This document shows positions 32,938-42,192 of a stretch of DNA of 64,000 nucleotides, in pieces. Within the stretch, counting starts at the first letter, position 1. Every line of letters begins with the position of its first letter. The DNA is from Clostridiales bacterium (GTDB lineage: Bacteria; Bacillota; Clostridia; Saccharofermentanales; Saccharofermentanaceae), in contig JAFWMQ010000017.1 of NCBI GenBank assembly GCA_017510605.1, forward strand, positions 124,001 to 188,000, read 5' to 3'. The translations under genes and the position numbers were made by a program. The notes below the pieces were generated by a model. The model searched no databases. It was not told the DNA's origin and saw only the letters and a program-made list of their open reading frames with translations.

Positions 32938-35421
32938 TTACTTATACCAATCGAAATATGCTGAATTGTATCCGTATAAGCTTACGCTTGAACTTGTAGA
33001 AACATAAACCGTAAATGTAAAAGATTCACCGCTTTCGATGATGATATCATCAGGAATTCCTTTGTAGGAAACACCATCTCCGGTAAAAGTCATACAGTCA
33101 GCTGTTACATCAGTGATAGTGGAATCACTGAACAGTTTGAGATTAAGACTCTTAAGAGATTTGCTGAGGCTTGCAGTTTTATGGCTCTTATTTGTTAACG
33201 TAACATCAAACTTAAATCCGCCTGCAGTCGTTGCGAAATTCGAAATATTGGTACTGAAGGCAGTTACGCATTCGCCCTTTGAATTTGATGTTGTCTGTTT
33301 AGTCTTGGTAGTTTCAGTTGTAGCCTCGGTTGTTTCTTCTGTAGTTGTTTCTTCCGTAGTAGTTTCTTCAGTTGTAGTAGTAGCCTCTGTAGTTTCCTCA
33401 GTAGTAGCTTCGGTTGTTGCTTCCGTAGTTGTTGTGGCTTCTGTTGTCTCTTTAGTGGTCTCGGTAACAGTGGTTCCTTCGGTCTCTTCTTTAGAAGACT
33501 CTACAGGCTTATTTGTTGCTTCAGTAGTTATGGTCTCTATAGATTTACGTCCGAGCAGTTTCTTGATTCCGGAAGAGTTGTCTAACGCCCAGAGGATACC
33601 GATAGCTATGATAATAATTGCAAGGAATGTAATAAGACCTGCAAGTCCGGGATCCTTTTGAGCTTTGGTTTCTTTCTTTTTCTTTGATTTCTTTACTGTC
33701 GTTACAGGAGAAATCGTTTTGTTGTCATGATGTGAACCGGAAGCCGCATTAGCATTAGCTACACCTCTGGTTGCAGTAACAGGCTGTTTGCCCTTAGGTT
33801 CAAACGGAGAATTATCCGACATTTGTACTGCTCCGGGTCTGTGTCCATGTTCACTGACAGCTTCAGGTGCAGCAGCTGCGGGTCCGGGAGCTGCCTTAGG
33901 CTGGGCAGGCGCTGCAGTAGCAGGTCCCGGTGCCGGCTTAGATTGAGCGGGCGCTGAAGCTGCGGGTCCGGGAGCTGCCTTAGGCTGGGCAGGCGCTGCA
34001 GTAGCAGGTCCCGGTGCCGGCTTAGATTGAGCAGGCGCTGAAGCTGCAGGTCCGAGTGCTGCCTTAGGCTGGGCGGGTGCTGCGTTTGTGGGTCCGGGTG
34101 CCGGCTTAGACTGGGCAGGTGCTGCCTTAGACTGAACAAATGCCGGAGCCGGCTTAGATTGAGCAGACGGTATATTTGCCGGGCCTGATTCGGATTTAAC
34201 GGGTATTTGTGAAGGATTTACAGATGCAGTTGCCTTTGATCCAGCAGAAGCAGCCGGTCTTTGAAGCGGTTTATCGATCTCGGCCGGAGCTTTAACCTGT
34301 TCAATTTTCTTAGCGGCCGGTGCAGTGCGTGCTGTTGCAGCGGCAGTGGCTGCTGTTGCGGCAACTGCTGCAGTATTTGATTTAACATTAGCTGCGGGTC
34401 TGGTTGGTTCAACCGGTTTTGCCGGTGCAGCTTGTGCAGGCTTTACGGGTTGTGCGGGCTGTGCTGCAGGTTTTACAGGTTCTGCTGCCTTTAACGGATT
34501 AGCGATATTCTCTCTCTTTTCTGGAATAACATTTGATGCAGGATTTACCGGCTGAGCAGGTTTAGTTACAGAAATGTTATCTGAAGGTTTCTTTTCCTGA
34601 GCATTTTGAGCGGTCTGCGCTGCTTGGGCTGCCTGGGTAGGTGTGGTGAATACACCTGTCTTATTAGCAGAAGGATACGGTCTGTAACCTCCAGCCTGTG
34701 CAGCGGGATTATTAGCAGGGGAGGCCGGTTGCTGCTTGTCAGCCTGAACCGGCTGTTTGGTTGTGAATGTTGTATTAGCCGGAGTATATTGTTTGGCTGC
34801 CGGTTTAGCGGTACCGGGAATGTCTACATCAATAGGTTTCGGTGCTTCCGGTTTCTCGGCATTTACGAACGGACTTGTCTTTTTGTCGTGTTCGGAAGTA
34901 GCATAATCCAGACTATTGCCTGATTTGAAAAGCTTCTCGTCAGCAGGTTTAGCCTTATTAGTGCTTCCAAGATCATTGAATTTAGGAAGCGATTCCTTTG
35001 GCGGTTCCGGTGCCTTGACTGTCGGTGCAGGTTTATCAAATGTTCCGCCATCTTTAGGGAAAGCAGGTTCCGTTGTATTAAGAACCGGCTTTTGCTCCTG
35101 TACTTTTGGTTTCTCCGGTTCTGAAGAAGCCTTTAATGGTTTAAATGCTGTTATAGATGAATCAAATTCGAATTTGTCGAATTCATCCATAAAATCATTG
35201 TCTGATGAAAAATTGAATCCGCCGGATTGTTTATTCTGAACGTTCGCGGCAGAGTTGTCAGTTTTTTCGATATTCTCTTTTGTCTCTTTAAGCTTGTCGG
35301 CAATAGATTCGGTTTTGTCACCGGGTTTAAACTGTACAGCGAAAGATGAATCGATAATATCATCCTTACCGTTAGGATTATTGATGCCGTCAAGGTTAAA
35401 ATCATCAGGATTGTTAGGCAT
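32938..35421 (-). CDS. Repeat-rich membrane-anchored stalk protein (unknown)
   Basis: The 827-residue protein has a long low-complexity N-terminal region (about 60-590) rich in Pro, Ala, Lys and Gln, including three 28-residue tandem repeats of PAQ-KPAPGPA type. A basic segment (SKKKKETKAQKDP) precedes one membrane helix (about 628-650, GLAGLITFLAIIIIAIGILWAL). Outside is a Thr/Glu stalk (about 670-735, TTEATTEE-type) and a compact C-terminal domain of about 105 residues with FKFDVTLTNKSHKTASLS and ESGESFTFTVYVST, beta-sandwich-like (DUF4352-type folds look similar). By the positive-inside rule the repeat region would be cytoplasmic. AAGGAG precedes ATG 35421. Function unknown. Confidence 0.75.
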   Translation of the reverse strand: MPNNPDDFNLDGINNPNGKDDIIDSSFAVQFKPGDKTESIADKLKETKENIEKTDNSAANVQNKQSGGFNFSSDNDFMDEFDKFEFDSSITAFKPLKASSEPEKPKVQEQKPVLNTTEPAFPKDGGTFDKPAPTVKAPEPPKESLPKFNDLGSTNKAKPADEKLFKSGNSLDYATSEHDKKTSPFVNAEKPEAPKPIDVDIPGTAKPAAKQYTPANTTFTTKQPVQADKQQPASPANNPAAQAGGYRPYPSANKTGVFTTPTQAAQAAQTAQNAQEKKPSDNISVTKPAQPVNPASNVIPEKRENIANPLKAAEPVKPAAQPAQPVKPAQAAPAKPVEPTRPAANVKSNTAAVAATAATAAATARTAPAAKKIEQVKAPAEIDKPLQRPAASAGSKATASVNPSQIPVKSESGPANIPSAQSKPAPAFVQSKAAPAQSKPAPGPTNAAPAQPKAALGPAASAPAQSKPAPGPATAAPAQPKAAPGPAASAPAQSKPAPGPATAAPAQPKAAPGPAAAAPEAVSEHGHRPGAVQMSDNSPFEPKGKQPVTATRGVANANAASGSHHDNKTISPVTTVKKSKKKKETKAQKDPGLAGLITFLAIIIIAIGILWALDNSSGIKKLLGRKSIETITTEATNKPVESSKEETEGTTVTETTKETTEATTTTEATTEATTEETTEATTTTEETTTEETTTEETTEATTETTKTKQTTSNSKGECVTAFSTNISNFATTAGGFKFDVTLTNKSHKTASLSKSLKSLNLKLFSDSTITDVTADCMTFTGDGVSYKGIPDDIIIESGESFTFTVYVSTSSSVSLYGYNSAYFDWYK
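33875..34126. repeat. 84-bp tandem repeat inside the stalk gene
   Basis: Copies begin at about 33875, 33959 and 34043, exactly 84 bases apart, each starting GCTGCGGGTCCG or a close variant. The unit encodes 28 residues in frame, so copy number can change without frameshift. The first two copies are almost identical; the third is more diverged. Confidence 0.85.
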
Positions 35422-35449
35422 AAGTCTAATCTCCTTTATATAAATAATT

Positions 35450-35479
35450 ATTTTAATTTTAACGAATATGAGTTTTCAA
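35450..35479 (-). promoter_or_regulatory. Probable promoter of the stalk gene
   Basis: On the minus strand TTGAAA (35479-35474), 18 bases and TAAAAT (35455-35450). The surrounding 35422-35538 is AT-rich and otherwise empty. Confidence 0.5.
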
Positions 35480-35538
35480 TCAATAAGTTTATGTTACGGT
35501 TTGTTGTCTTTTTTGACTTTATAAATATGCCGTGTGCC

Positions 35539-35567
35539 TTGACTTTGAACATTCATGATGTTAATAT
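35539..35567 (+). promoter_or_regulatory. Promoter of tRNA-Leu and tRNA-fMet
   Basis: TTGACT (35539-35544), 17 bases, TAATAT (35562-35567). Start near 35574, 14 bases before tRNA-Leu. A single transcript would cover both tRNAs to the terminator at 35792. Confidence 0.85.
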
Positions 35568-35587
35568 CATTCAGCACTTACGGATAG

Positions 35588-35674
35588 GCTCGTGTGGCGG
35601 AATTGGCAGACGCAACGGACTTAAAATCCGTCGGAGTAAAATCCGTACCGGTTCAAGTCCGGTCACGAGCACCA
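35588..35674 (+). tRNA. tRNA-Leu (TAA anticodon)
   Basis: Acceptor arms GCTCGTG/CACGAGC pair fully; the anticodon arm ACGGA-CTTAAAA-TCCGT gives TAA; a long variable arm follows, as in class II tRNAs; T arm CCGG-TTCAAGT-CCGG. CCA is encoded. It reads UUA/UUG. Confidence 0.95.
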
Positions 35675-35705
35675 TTTATTCCTATATAAGTGCACCGATT
35701 GATAT

Positions 35706-35782
35706 CGCGGAGTGGAGCAGTTGGTAGCTTGCCGGGCTCATAACCCGGAGGTCGTGTGGTTCGAGTCCCGCCTCCGCAACCA
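35706..35782 (+). tRNA. Initiator tRNA-fMet (CAT anticodon)
   Basis: Anticodon arm GCCGGG-CTCATAA-CCCGG carries the three consecutive G-C pairs of initiator tRNA, and the first acceptor pair is mismatched (C1 with A72), the other initiator hallmark. CCA is encoded. Confidence 0.95.
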
Positions 35783-35791
35783 GAATAATAG

Positions 35792-35824
35792 AGGTTGTCT
35801 CAGTTTATTGAGGCAACCTTTTTT
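35792..35824 (+). terminator. Terminator of the tRNA-Leu/fMet unit
   Basis: AGGTTG-T-CTCA pairs with TGAG-G-CAACCT and is followed by TTTTTTATC. After it, 35825-35968 holds only the promoter region of the next gene (TATAAT at 35927-35932). Confidence 0.88.
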
Positions 35825-35968
35825 ATCTTTAAAAGATCTTTGAGATGTATTTTGCAATTTGATTTCATTTACATTTCGCTTTAATTATGCCACTTCTATT
35901 TATTTTTTGTTTTTATATTATTTGTGTATAATGTTCGCGGTTTATAAGCAGAGCAGGAGGCTTTATTA

Positions 35969-38900
35969 ATGGCTAATCTTCAGAATGAACGTACGGCAGA
36001 ACATAACGATGTTGCCGGTAGAATAGTTCGTATCTGTATATTGATAATCGTTTCGTTTGTTGTAGCAATTGCAGCTGTTTCTTTTGCAGTCCACCATATG
36101 AGACTTCAGTTCGAGGAAGAATTCAAAAAGATATCCGACATGAAGATGCATCAGGTGACTGACGTTGTAAGGATGAGCATAGACGGTGATGATCTCGTAT
36201 CTAATACTGTTAATGCTCCGGCCAGATACAGTGCGCTTCTGGATCTTATGCTTGCAGATACTTCTTCAGAGAATCTTTCTGCTGAAGGTTATGGACTTTT
36301 CGGATACAGCCAGGGACAGTTATCTTTGCTGCTCAGCCGCGGCGTAAATGATCCTTCTGAGTTTGCGGTTGCAAGCAGGGATATTTCCGAATGGCTTGGC
36401 GGGACTAACGAACAGACGGTGCTTACCGGAAAGAATTATGAGAGCATTATCGTTCCTATCACTGACAGTACAGGTCTGTGCGTAGGTGTTTTTGAATATA
36501 AATGTACTTTCGGTGAGCTTTTCGCGCTCGGAGACAAACTTGAGTCAAGGATACTTACTGCTGTTATTATTTCTGTAATTGCAGGTGTTATTCTTTTCGC
36601 CGTTCAGGAAATACTTATACATGTGATCAGCGGAAGAAAGAACGGTTCTTCATCAAAGAAGAGTACAGAGACTCCGCAGAACCGCGACAGACGTTTGATC
36701 TCTTCTACCATCGGTTATTGTTTTGCGATTATTCTTGTCGTTCTTCTTGTTATGGCAACCCAGCTGTCGAAGACTTATATCAAGGCTCTTGAAAGCGAAC
36801 GTGCTGATATGATGGAGAAGTGTGCAGTATCTTCAGCAACCGCTCTTACCTATACCGAGGTCAGGGAAAATATGTCTTATATGCTCCCGATCTACAAGTA
36901 CGCTAATGACAAGCAGTATTTGGTAAATATTTATACAATGGCCGGAGATTCGTTCTTAAGGCTTTATTCATCGACAGCAACAGGCAATGTCCAGCAGTAT
37001 TACCTTACGGGTGCCGGAAATCAGTATATTGATTGCTTCGGTCTCCAACAGGCTGCTTTTACGAGTCGAAATGAGGGAGGAGTGGCATATGTCTGTGCCA
37101 TTGCTCCGATCATATCTTCTGAGAATACCGTATCAGGTGTGCTTGAAGTAATGATGCCGAGAGATGATTTCGAGAGTTCTGTAAACGGAATGAGCCTTTC
37201 ATGGATATTTACGATCATCTCGATCGCTATTTCGATGGGAATCATGATCTTCGAGCTGAATCTGCTTATCTCAACAATATCGAAAGGTATTTCAGGTAAT
37301 GCTCCGGTCCTCGTAATGTATGGAGAGAATGCAAACAGATTCCTGTCTTTCTTTACCGCATTCGGATCTGTCATGATACCTCTGACCTTTGCTAATTATT
37401 TCAAAGACCAGCTTGATTATCTGCCTATGCCTGCAGTCCAGGCATTCATATGCGTTACCATGATCCTGTTTATCTGGGGTTATCTTGGTTTCTCAGGTAT
37501 AAGGAATAGCATTAAGATGAAGTTTACAAGCAGGATCGCACTTATTGCGATCACATGCGCAGGTTATTTCTTTGCACTTATAGCCGGTGTTATCAATTTC
37601 CCGTATCTGACTGCTGTATTAGCACTGCCGATCGGTTTCTGCTTCGGAATGTCCTTTGATTACCTGAGGGATTACCGTATCAATGCAGGAAGACTCGGAT
37701 ACAAGGATTATAACGACAGGGTTATTCATAACGTGCAGGCATCTTCATATTTCCTTGGCGTATCGGTAGGTGCCGTTATCGCGGGAATATGCTATGAAAG
37801 ATATGGTTTGTTCGTAGTAACGATCATCAGTGGTGCAGCACTTGTCCTGACAAGCATAGGTATGATCTACTTCATGCAGAACAACGCCCAGGTCAGAGAA
37901 GCATCTTTGTCGATAAGCGGATTCTTCTCAGTCTTTTCCGATTCAAGGATCGCAAGGTTCCTCAATTCATCTTTCCTTATGCTCGGTGTAGATCTTGCGT
38001 TTATGCTCATGTTTATTCCGAACTATCTCGAGAGAGTCGGAATATCTCTTCCTACCACATCTTTCTACTTGATGGTATGCGGTTTTACAGCCTGCTTTGT
38101 ATGCGGTTTTGTTAAAAACAAGTTCGCACATCTTCTTACATCAAGAACCAGGGTTCTGATCCAGGCCTCAACTACTGTATTGGGTTTATTTCTGTTTGCT
38201 CTGATGCCTTCAGCAAAGATGCTCGTCGTAACTTGCGCTTTCCTCGGTATATCTCTTGGAATTCATGATTATTTCTACATCTATGTTTTGTATCTCGTTT
38301 GCAACGGCAAAGTAAAAGCTAACCTAAGAAAGATTGCTGAGTATACGGTTTATATGGGTGTTGGAGTTATGCTTCCGATCATAATGACAGCTTTCATTGT
38401 CAACAATGTAAGGATCACATTCCTTATTCTCACGTTGATCGTTGCCATCCTCTCATTCATCTATCCGTTGTCATCTTTCTCAGGCAAGATAGATGAACGT
38501 GATATTTCTCTTAAGCCTCAGAAAAAACAGCGCGAAAAGCCTGCTAACAAAGGCGGACGTGCTTTTGGTTCTCCTGCAATGGCTCAGGGTACGGCAGGAG
38601 TTCAGCTTCCCTCCGGTGATGTGGTAAATAACGTGGCACCTGCTCAGGAAATTCCTGTAGAAGAGCCATATACGCAGCAACAGTATTATTCAGCTCCTAA
38701 TCCTGATCCTGCTTATCAGGCAACTGTCCAGCAGTATCAGGAACCTGCACAGCCCCAATATCAGGCTCCGCAGGCACAACCGCAATATCAGGCACCTGTT
38801 CAATCCCAGTATCAGACTACCGTTCAGCAGCAGTACCAGGAACCTGTACAGCCACAATATCAGGCACCTCAGGCTCAGCCCCTGTACCAGGCTACTGTTC

Positions 38901-39034
38901 AGCCTCAACAGGCACCGGTTGATCCTTATGCAGGTGAAAGTCCTGACATGAATAATCAAACAAGGCAGCAGGCACCTTTAGATCCGCTTGCATTTTTGAA
39001 CGATGAAAATGAAGGAGGAAATCAAAATGGCTGA
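35969..39034 (+). CDS. Two-sensor/MFS-like fusion membrane protein
   Basis: The 1021-residue protein has three parts. Part 1 (1-220): a membrane helix, a 145-residue outer domain and a second helix, shaped like a Cache sensor (IVPITDSTGLCVGVFEYKCTFGEL). Part 2 (245-430): the same plan again (YVCAIAPIISSENTVSGVLEVMMP). Part 3 (455-840): about 12 membrane helices resembling a major facilitator transporter, with VGAVIAGICYERYGLF typical of MFS helices. A cytoplasmic tail (845-1021) is Gln/Pro/Tyr-rich with QYQAP repeats. No kinase, HAMP or output domain is seen. AGGAGG precedes ATG 35969. It overlaps its partner gene by 8 bases. I infer a transporter or receptor gated by extracellular ligands; no such fusion family is known to me. 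Confidence 0.7.
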   Translation: MANLQNERTAEHNDVAGRIVRICILIIVSFVVAIAAVSFAVHHMRLQFEEEFKKISDMKMHQVTDVVRMSIDGDDLVSNTVNAPARYSALLDLMLADTSSENLSAEGYGLFGYSQGQLSLLLSRGVNDPSEFAVASRDISEWLGGTNEQTVLTGKNYESIIVPITDSTGLCVGVFEYKCTFGELFALGDKLESRILTAVIISVIAGVILFAVQEILIHVISGRKNGSSSKKSTETPQNRDRRLISSTIGYCFAIILVVLLVMATQLSKTYIKALESERADMMEKCAVSSATALTYTEVRENMSYMLPIYKYANDKQYLVNIYTMAGDSFLRLYSSTATGNVQQYYLTGAGNQYIDCFGLQQAAFTSRNEGGVAYVCAIAPIISSENTVSGVLEVMMPRDDFESSVNGMSLSWIFTIISIAISMGIMIFELNLLISTISKGISGNAPVLVMYGENANRFLSFFTAFGSVMIPLTFANYFKDQLDYLPMPAVQAFICVTMILFIWGYLGFSGIRNSIKMKFTSRIALIAITCAGYFFALIAGVINFPYLTAVLALPIGFCFGMSFDYLRDYRINAGRLGYKDYNDRVIHNVQASSYFLGVSVGAVIAGICYERYGLFVVTIISGAALVLTSIGMIYFMQNNAQVREASLSISGFFSVFSDSRIARFLNSSFLMLGVDLAFMLMFIPNYLERVGISLPTTSFYLMVCGFTACFVCGFVKNKFAHLLTSRTRVLIQASTTVLGLFLFALMPSAKMLVVTCAFLGISLGIHDYFYIYVLYLVCNGKVKANLRKIAEYTVYMGVGVMLPIIMTAFIVNNVRITFLILTLIVAILSFIYPLSSFSGKIDERDISLKPQKKQREKPANKGGRAFGSPAMAQGTAGVQLPSGDVVNNVAPAQEIPVEEPYTQQQYYSAPNPDPAYQATVQQYQEPAQPQYQAPQAQPQYQAPVQSQYQTTVQQQYQEPVQPQYQAPQAQPLYQATVQPQQAPVDPYAGESPDMNNQTRQQAPLDPLAFLNDENEGGNQNG

Positions 39035-39803
39035 TGAACTCTGGAATCAAAAATTAACCCGTGAGAATATCCGTGATTTCTATATGTCGACCGTTGTTAT
39101 GGTTTATTCTTCTTGCTTAGGAATTACAAAAGAAGCAACCAGATGCGAGAATGCTATAGTTAAGTCTTATCTTGATGTTTATTCCAAGCGTAATAACATT
39201 CCGGGCGACAAAGTAATTTATGAATTCGGAGATATTCTTCTTGCGAATGCAAAGAATGTTGTAGCACAGTACCCGCTGCCTGCAGATATGACTTTCGAGA
39301 ACAGAATGCTTGATGAGTATACCCGTAACTCAATGCTTGAGAAGATCCTGTCCAAGATCGATTCAAAGAGCTTTAAAGCTATGGAATTCATCAACTCGGA
39401 TGTTAAGAAGGGAAAGCGTCCGAAGCAGATGCGCAAGCTGAATGATCTGTTCCAGGTTACACCGCTGTTGATTATCGAGATAATAGCTCTTGCTGCGTTT
39501 ATCTGGGCAGTCAGTTATCTTGCAGTAACACTTCCGTATAGAAATTCCGAATTGATAAACGAGAAGACTATTTTCGAGACGGCTTCTGTACAGGAACAAT
39601 ACATAAATGCTCTTCCGTTTTATCCTTTTAAGATACAGGTAGAGAAATCCACTGAAGAAGGATTTATTATCCAGCCGACTGTTGAGACTCAGGCTCCGGA
39701 TGCATCTTCAGAGAGCCAGGAATCTTCAGAAACAACGGAAACAGTGCTCGGTCCCCAGCTTGCACAGCCTTCGCCGACGGAGATCTCTGCTACGAGCGGC
39801 TGA
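39027..39803 (+). CDS. Single-pass membrane partner of the sensor-MFS protein (unknown)
   Basis: The 258-residue product has a mostly helical N-terminal part (1-145), including YSSCLGITKEATRCENAIVKSYLDVYSKRN, then one membrane segment (about 150-170, LLIIEIIALAAFIWAVSYLAV) and an outer tail rich in Ser, Thr, Glu and Gln. I do not recognise a family; the N-terminal helices resemble the start of some RNA polymerase sigma-like or anti-sigma-associated proteins, but not convincingly. AAGGAGG lies 8 bases before ATG 39027, inside the end of the upstream gene, so the two are almost certainly made as a pair. A strong terminator follows. Confidence 0.72.
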   Translation: MADELWNQKLTRENIRDFYMSTVVMVYSSCLGITKEATRCENAIVKSYLDVYSKRNNIPGDKVIYEFGDILLANAKNVVAQYPLPADMTFENRMLDEYTRNSMLEKILSKIDSKSFKAMEFINSDVKKGKRPKQMRKLNDLFQVTPLLIIEIIALAAFIWAVSYLAVTLPYRNSELINEKTIFETASVQEQYINALPFYPFKIQVEKSTEEGFIIQPTVETQAPDASSESQESSETTETVLGPQLAQPSPTEISATSG

Positions 39804-39840
39804 TATTATCCCGCAGATATAATTTGATTTTAGATAAAAA

Positions 39841-39872
39841 AGACCCGAAATGTAGTATTTTCGGGTCTTTTG
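39841..39872 (+). terminator. Intrinsic terminator after the sensor-MFS pair
   Basis: AGACCCGAAA (39841-39850) pairs with TTTCGGGTCT, followed by TTTTGTCTTG. It sets the two-gene unit apart from the redox genes. Confidence 0.9.
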
Positions 39873-39940
39873 TCTTGTGTATGATATGAGTATATCTTAT
39901 CAAAAAATATTTACCTGCTGTAATGAAAGGAGCCGGATCC

Positions 39941-41119
39941 ATGTTTGATTTCAACTATTACACACCTACAAAAGTTGTTTTCGGAAAGAATACAGAAGCT
40001 AAAGTTGCTGATCTCATTAAAGAGTTTGGCGGTACGAAGATCCTTATCCATTATGGCGGCGGAAGCGTTGTCCGTTCCGGTCTTCTTAAGCGTGTTACTG
40101 ATACTTTAGATGAAGCCGGTATAAGCTTTGTCACATTGGGCGGTGCTGTTCCTAATCCTCATCTGGGATTGGTTTATGAAGGAATTGAGCTTTGTAAAAA
40201 GGAAAATGTTGATTTCCTTCTTGCTGTAGGCGGAGGAAGTGCCATCGATTCAGCTAAGGCAATCGGTTATGGCGTTGCTAACGAAGGGGATGTCTGGGAC
40301 TTTTATGATTATAAAAGACAGGCTGCAGGATGCCTTCCTTTGGGCGTAATCCTTACGATTGCAGCTACCGGAAGTGAGATGAGTGATTCATCTGTAATTA
40401 CGAAGGAAGAAGGTCTTGTAAAGAGAGGTTACAGCAGCGATTTCTCCCGTGCGAGATTCGCTATTATGAATCCCGAACTTACGATGACGCTTCCTGATTA
40501 TCAGACAGCCTGCGGATGCACTGACATCATGATGCATACGATGGAAAGATATTTCACGAATGGCGGCAATATGGAGATAACGGATGCTCTTGCTGAAGGT
40601 CTTCTCCGCACTGTAAAGAAGAATGCTGTTATCCTACGTGATGATCCCAAGAACTATGATGCACGGGCTGAAGTTATGTGGGCAGGAAGCCTTGCTCATA
40701 ACGGCCTTACAGGATGCGGTAACGATGGCGGCGACTGGATGACACATAAGCTTGAGCATGAGCTTGGCGGCCTATACGATGTTGCTCACGGTGCAGGTCT
40801 CGCTGCTATCTGGGGCAGCTGGGCAAGATATGTTATGAACGACTGTCTGCCTCGCTTTAAGAAGTTTGCGGTCAATGTAATGGATGTTGCTGATAAAGGT
40901 ACAGACGAAGAGATCGCGCTTAAGGGCATAGAAGCTATGGAAGACTTCTACAGATCGATCAACATGCCCACAAATCTCCGTGAATTGGGCGTTGATCCTA
41001 CAGAGGAAGAGCTTATCGAAATGGCTCACAAGTGCGCTGTAGGCGTAGGCGGTGAGATGGGTTCTGCTAAGGTTCTTAACGAAGAGGCAATGCTTTCAAT
41101 CTATAGGGCAAGCATATAA
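39941..41119 (+). CDS. Iron-containing alcohol dehydrogenase
   Basis: The 392-residue protein is a group III alcohol dehydrogenase close to the butanol dehydrogenase (BdhA/YqhD) type: MFDFNYYTPTKVVFGKN, LAVGGGSAIDSAKAIGYG (NADPH-binding loop), CGCTDIMMHTMERYF and HKLEHELGGLYDVAHGAGLA, which give the iron-binding Asp and His residues. It reduces aldehydes to alcohols or the reverse, regenerating NAD(P)+ in fermentation. I chose ATG 39941, nine bases after AAGGAG, over an earlier in-frame codon at 39923. It starts a run of redox genes. Confidence 0.93.
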   Translation: MFDFNYYTPTKVVFGKNTEAKVADLIKEFGGTKILIHYGGGSVVRSGLLKRVTDTLDEAGISFVTLGGAVPNPHLGLVYEGIELCKKENVDFLLAVGGGSAIDSAKAIGYGVANEGDVWDFYDYKRQAAGCLPLGVILTIAATGSEMSDSSVITKEEGLVKRGYSSDFSRARFAIMNPELTMTLPDYQTACGCTDIMMHTMERYFTNGGNMEITDALAEGLLRTVKKNAVILRDDPKNYDARAEVMWAGSLAHNGLTGCGNDGGDWMTHKLEHELGGLYDVAHGAGLAAIWGSWARYVMNDCLPRFKKFAVNVMDVADKGTDEEIALKGIEAMEDFYRSINMPTNLRELGVDPTEEELIEMAHKCAVGVGGEMGSAKVLNEEAMLSIYRASI

Positions 41120-41204
41120 AACTTTTTTCGACCGGTTTTTTATCCTGAATTCTCGAAAACCATGATCTAAGGATATCAAATTATATTTCAAGGAGGACTT
41201 ACCT

Positions 41205-42176
41205 ATGTCAGTAAAATGGGGTGTTTTAGGCACTGCGAATATTGCCAGGGGATGTACTATTCCCGGTATGAAGATGGCCGAGAACTGCGAGTTATATGCC
41301 ATTGCCGGAAGAAATGAAGCCAAGGTCCAGAGCTATAAAGATGAGTTCGGGTTTGAAAAGGCTTACGTAGGTTACGATAAGCTTCTTGAAGATCCTGAAG
41401 TTCAGGCAGTATATATTCCTCTTCCTAATAATCTTCACAAGGAATGGGTCATCAAAGCACTGAAGGCCGGGAAGCACGTTCTCTGCGAAAAGCCTCTGGC
41501 ATTGAATGCCGAAGATGCTAAAGAGATGTTTGCCGTTGCAAAAGAGAATAACGTTATCCTTATGGAAGCATATGCATATCTTCACAGTCCTTATATTGCT
41601 TCGCTTAAGGAAGATATTAAGAGCGGTATCATCGGTGATGTCGAATTCGTGGATACGGCATTCTTTACCCAATACTACGTGGAAGATATCAGAATGTATA
41701 AGGACCTGGGCGGCGGCGCTGTTTACGATCTTGGCTGCTATTGCACGACCATGATCTTATCTCTTGTCGATTCTGCGCCTGATCTTGTTATTGCTAAGGC
41801 TGAATTCAACGACAAGGGTGCTGATGTATTGGCTTCGGTTATTCTGAAGTTCGAAAATGGTGCCAGAGCGGTATTCAATGTCGGCATGATATTTGAGCCC
41901 GGCTCAGACAGAAGAAAAGACATTCTTTATGTTCACGGATCCAAGGGAACCATCGTATCAGATGTTGAATATAACCAGGAAGGAAGGGTCTCATATACCA
42001 TTACTTCCGGCAGAAAGGTATATACACCTGCTATCAATGTTCCGCATAATTACATGCTTGAAGCAGAACAGTTAGGCAGATGCATCGAGAATGGTGAGCA
42101 GCAGCATATCACACCTGAATTTTCAATTAAGAATGCAGAACTGCTTGACGAGATCCTTAAACAGATAGGTTATTGA
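41205..42176 (+). CDS. Gfo/Idh/MocA family oxidoreductase
   Basis: The 323 residues begin MSVKWGVLGTANIARGC, a Rossmann NAD(P) site, with YIPLPNNLHKEWVIKALKAGKHVLCEKPLALN (the conserved EKP motif), and a C-terminal sheet domain with LGGGAVYDLGCYC. The family oxidises or reduces sugars and sugar acids. The substrate cannot be told. AAGGAGG precedes ATG 41205. The nitroreductase follows after 16 bases. Confidence 0.92.
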   Translation: MSVKWGVLGTANIARGCTIPGMKMAENCELYAIAGRNEAKVQSYKDEFGFEKAYVGYDKLLEDPEVQAVYIPLPNNLHKEWVIKALKAGKHVLCEKPLALNAEDAKEMFAVAKENNVILMEAYAYLHSPYIASLKEDIKSGIIGDVEFVDTAFFTQYYVEDIRMYKDLGGGAVYDLGCYCTTMILSLVDSAPDLVIAKAEFNDKGADVLASVILKFENGARAVFNVGMIFEPGSDRRKDILYVHGSKGTIVSDVEYNQEGRVSYTITSGRKVYTPAINVPHNYMLEAEQLGRCIENGEQQHITPEFSIKNAELLDEILKQIGY

Positions 42177-42192
42177 TTTAGAGGTAATTATC

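Noticed and set aside
34325..35239. Several long plus-strand frames opposite the stalk gene
   Set aside because: Low-complexity Ala/Pro/Lys codons leave the other strand open by chance. The minus-strand frame has the ribosome binding site, signal features and domains.
35491..35727. A 78-codon frame across the tRNA-Leu gene
   Set aside because: It reads through a perfect tRNA and into the next one; it is an accidental frame.
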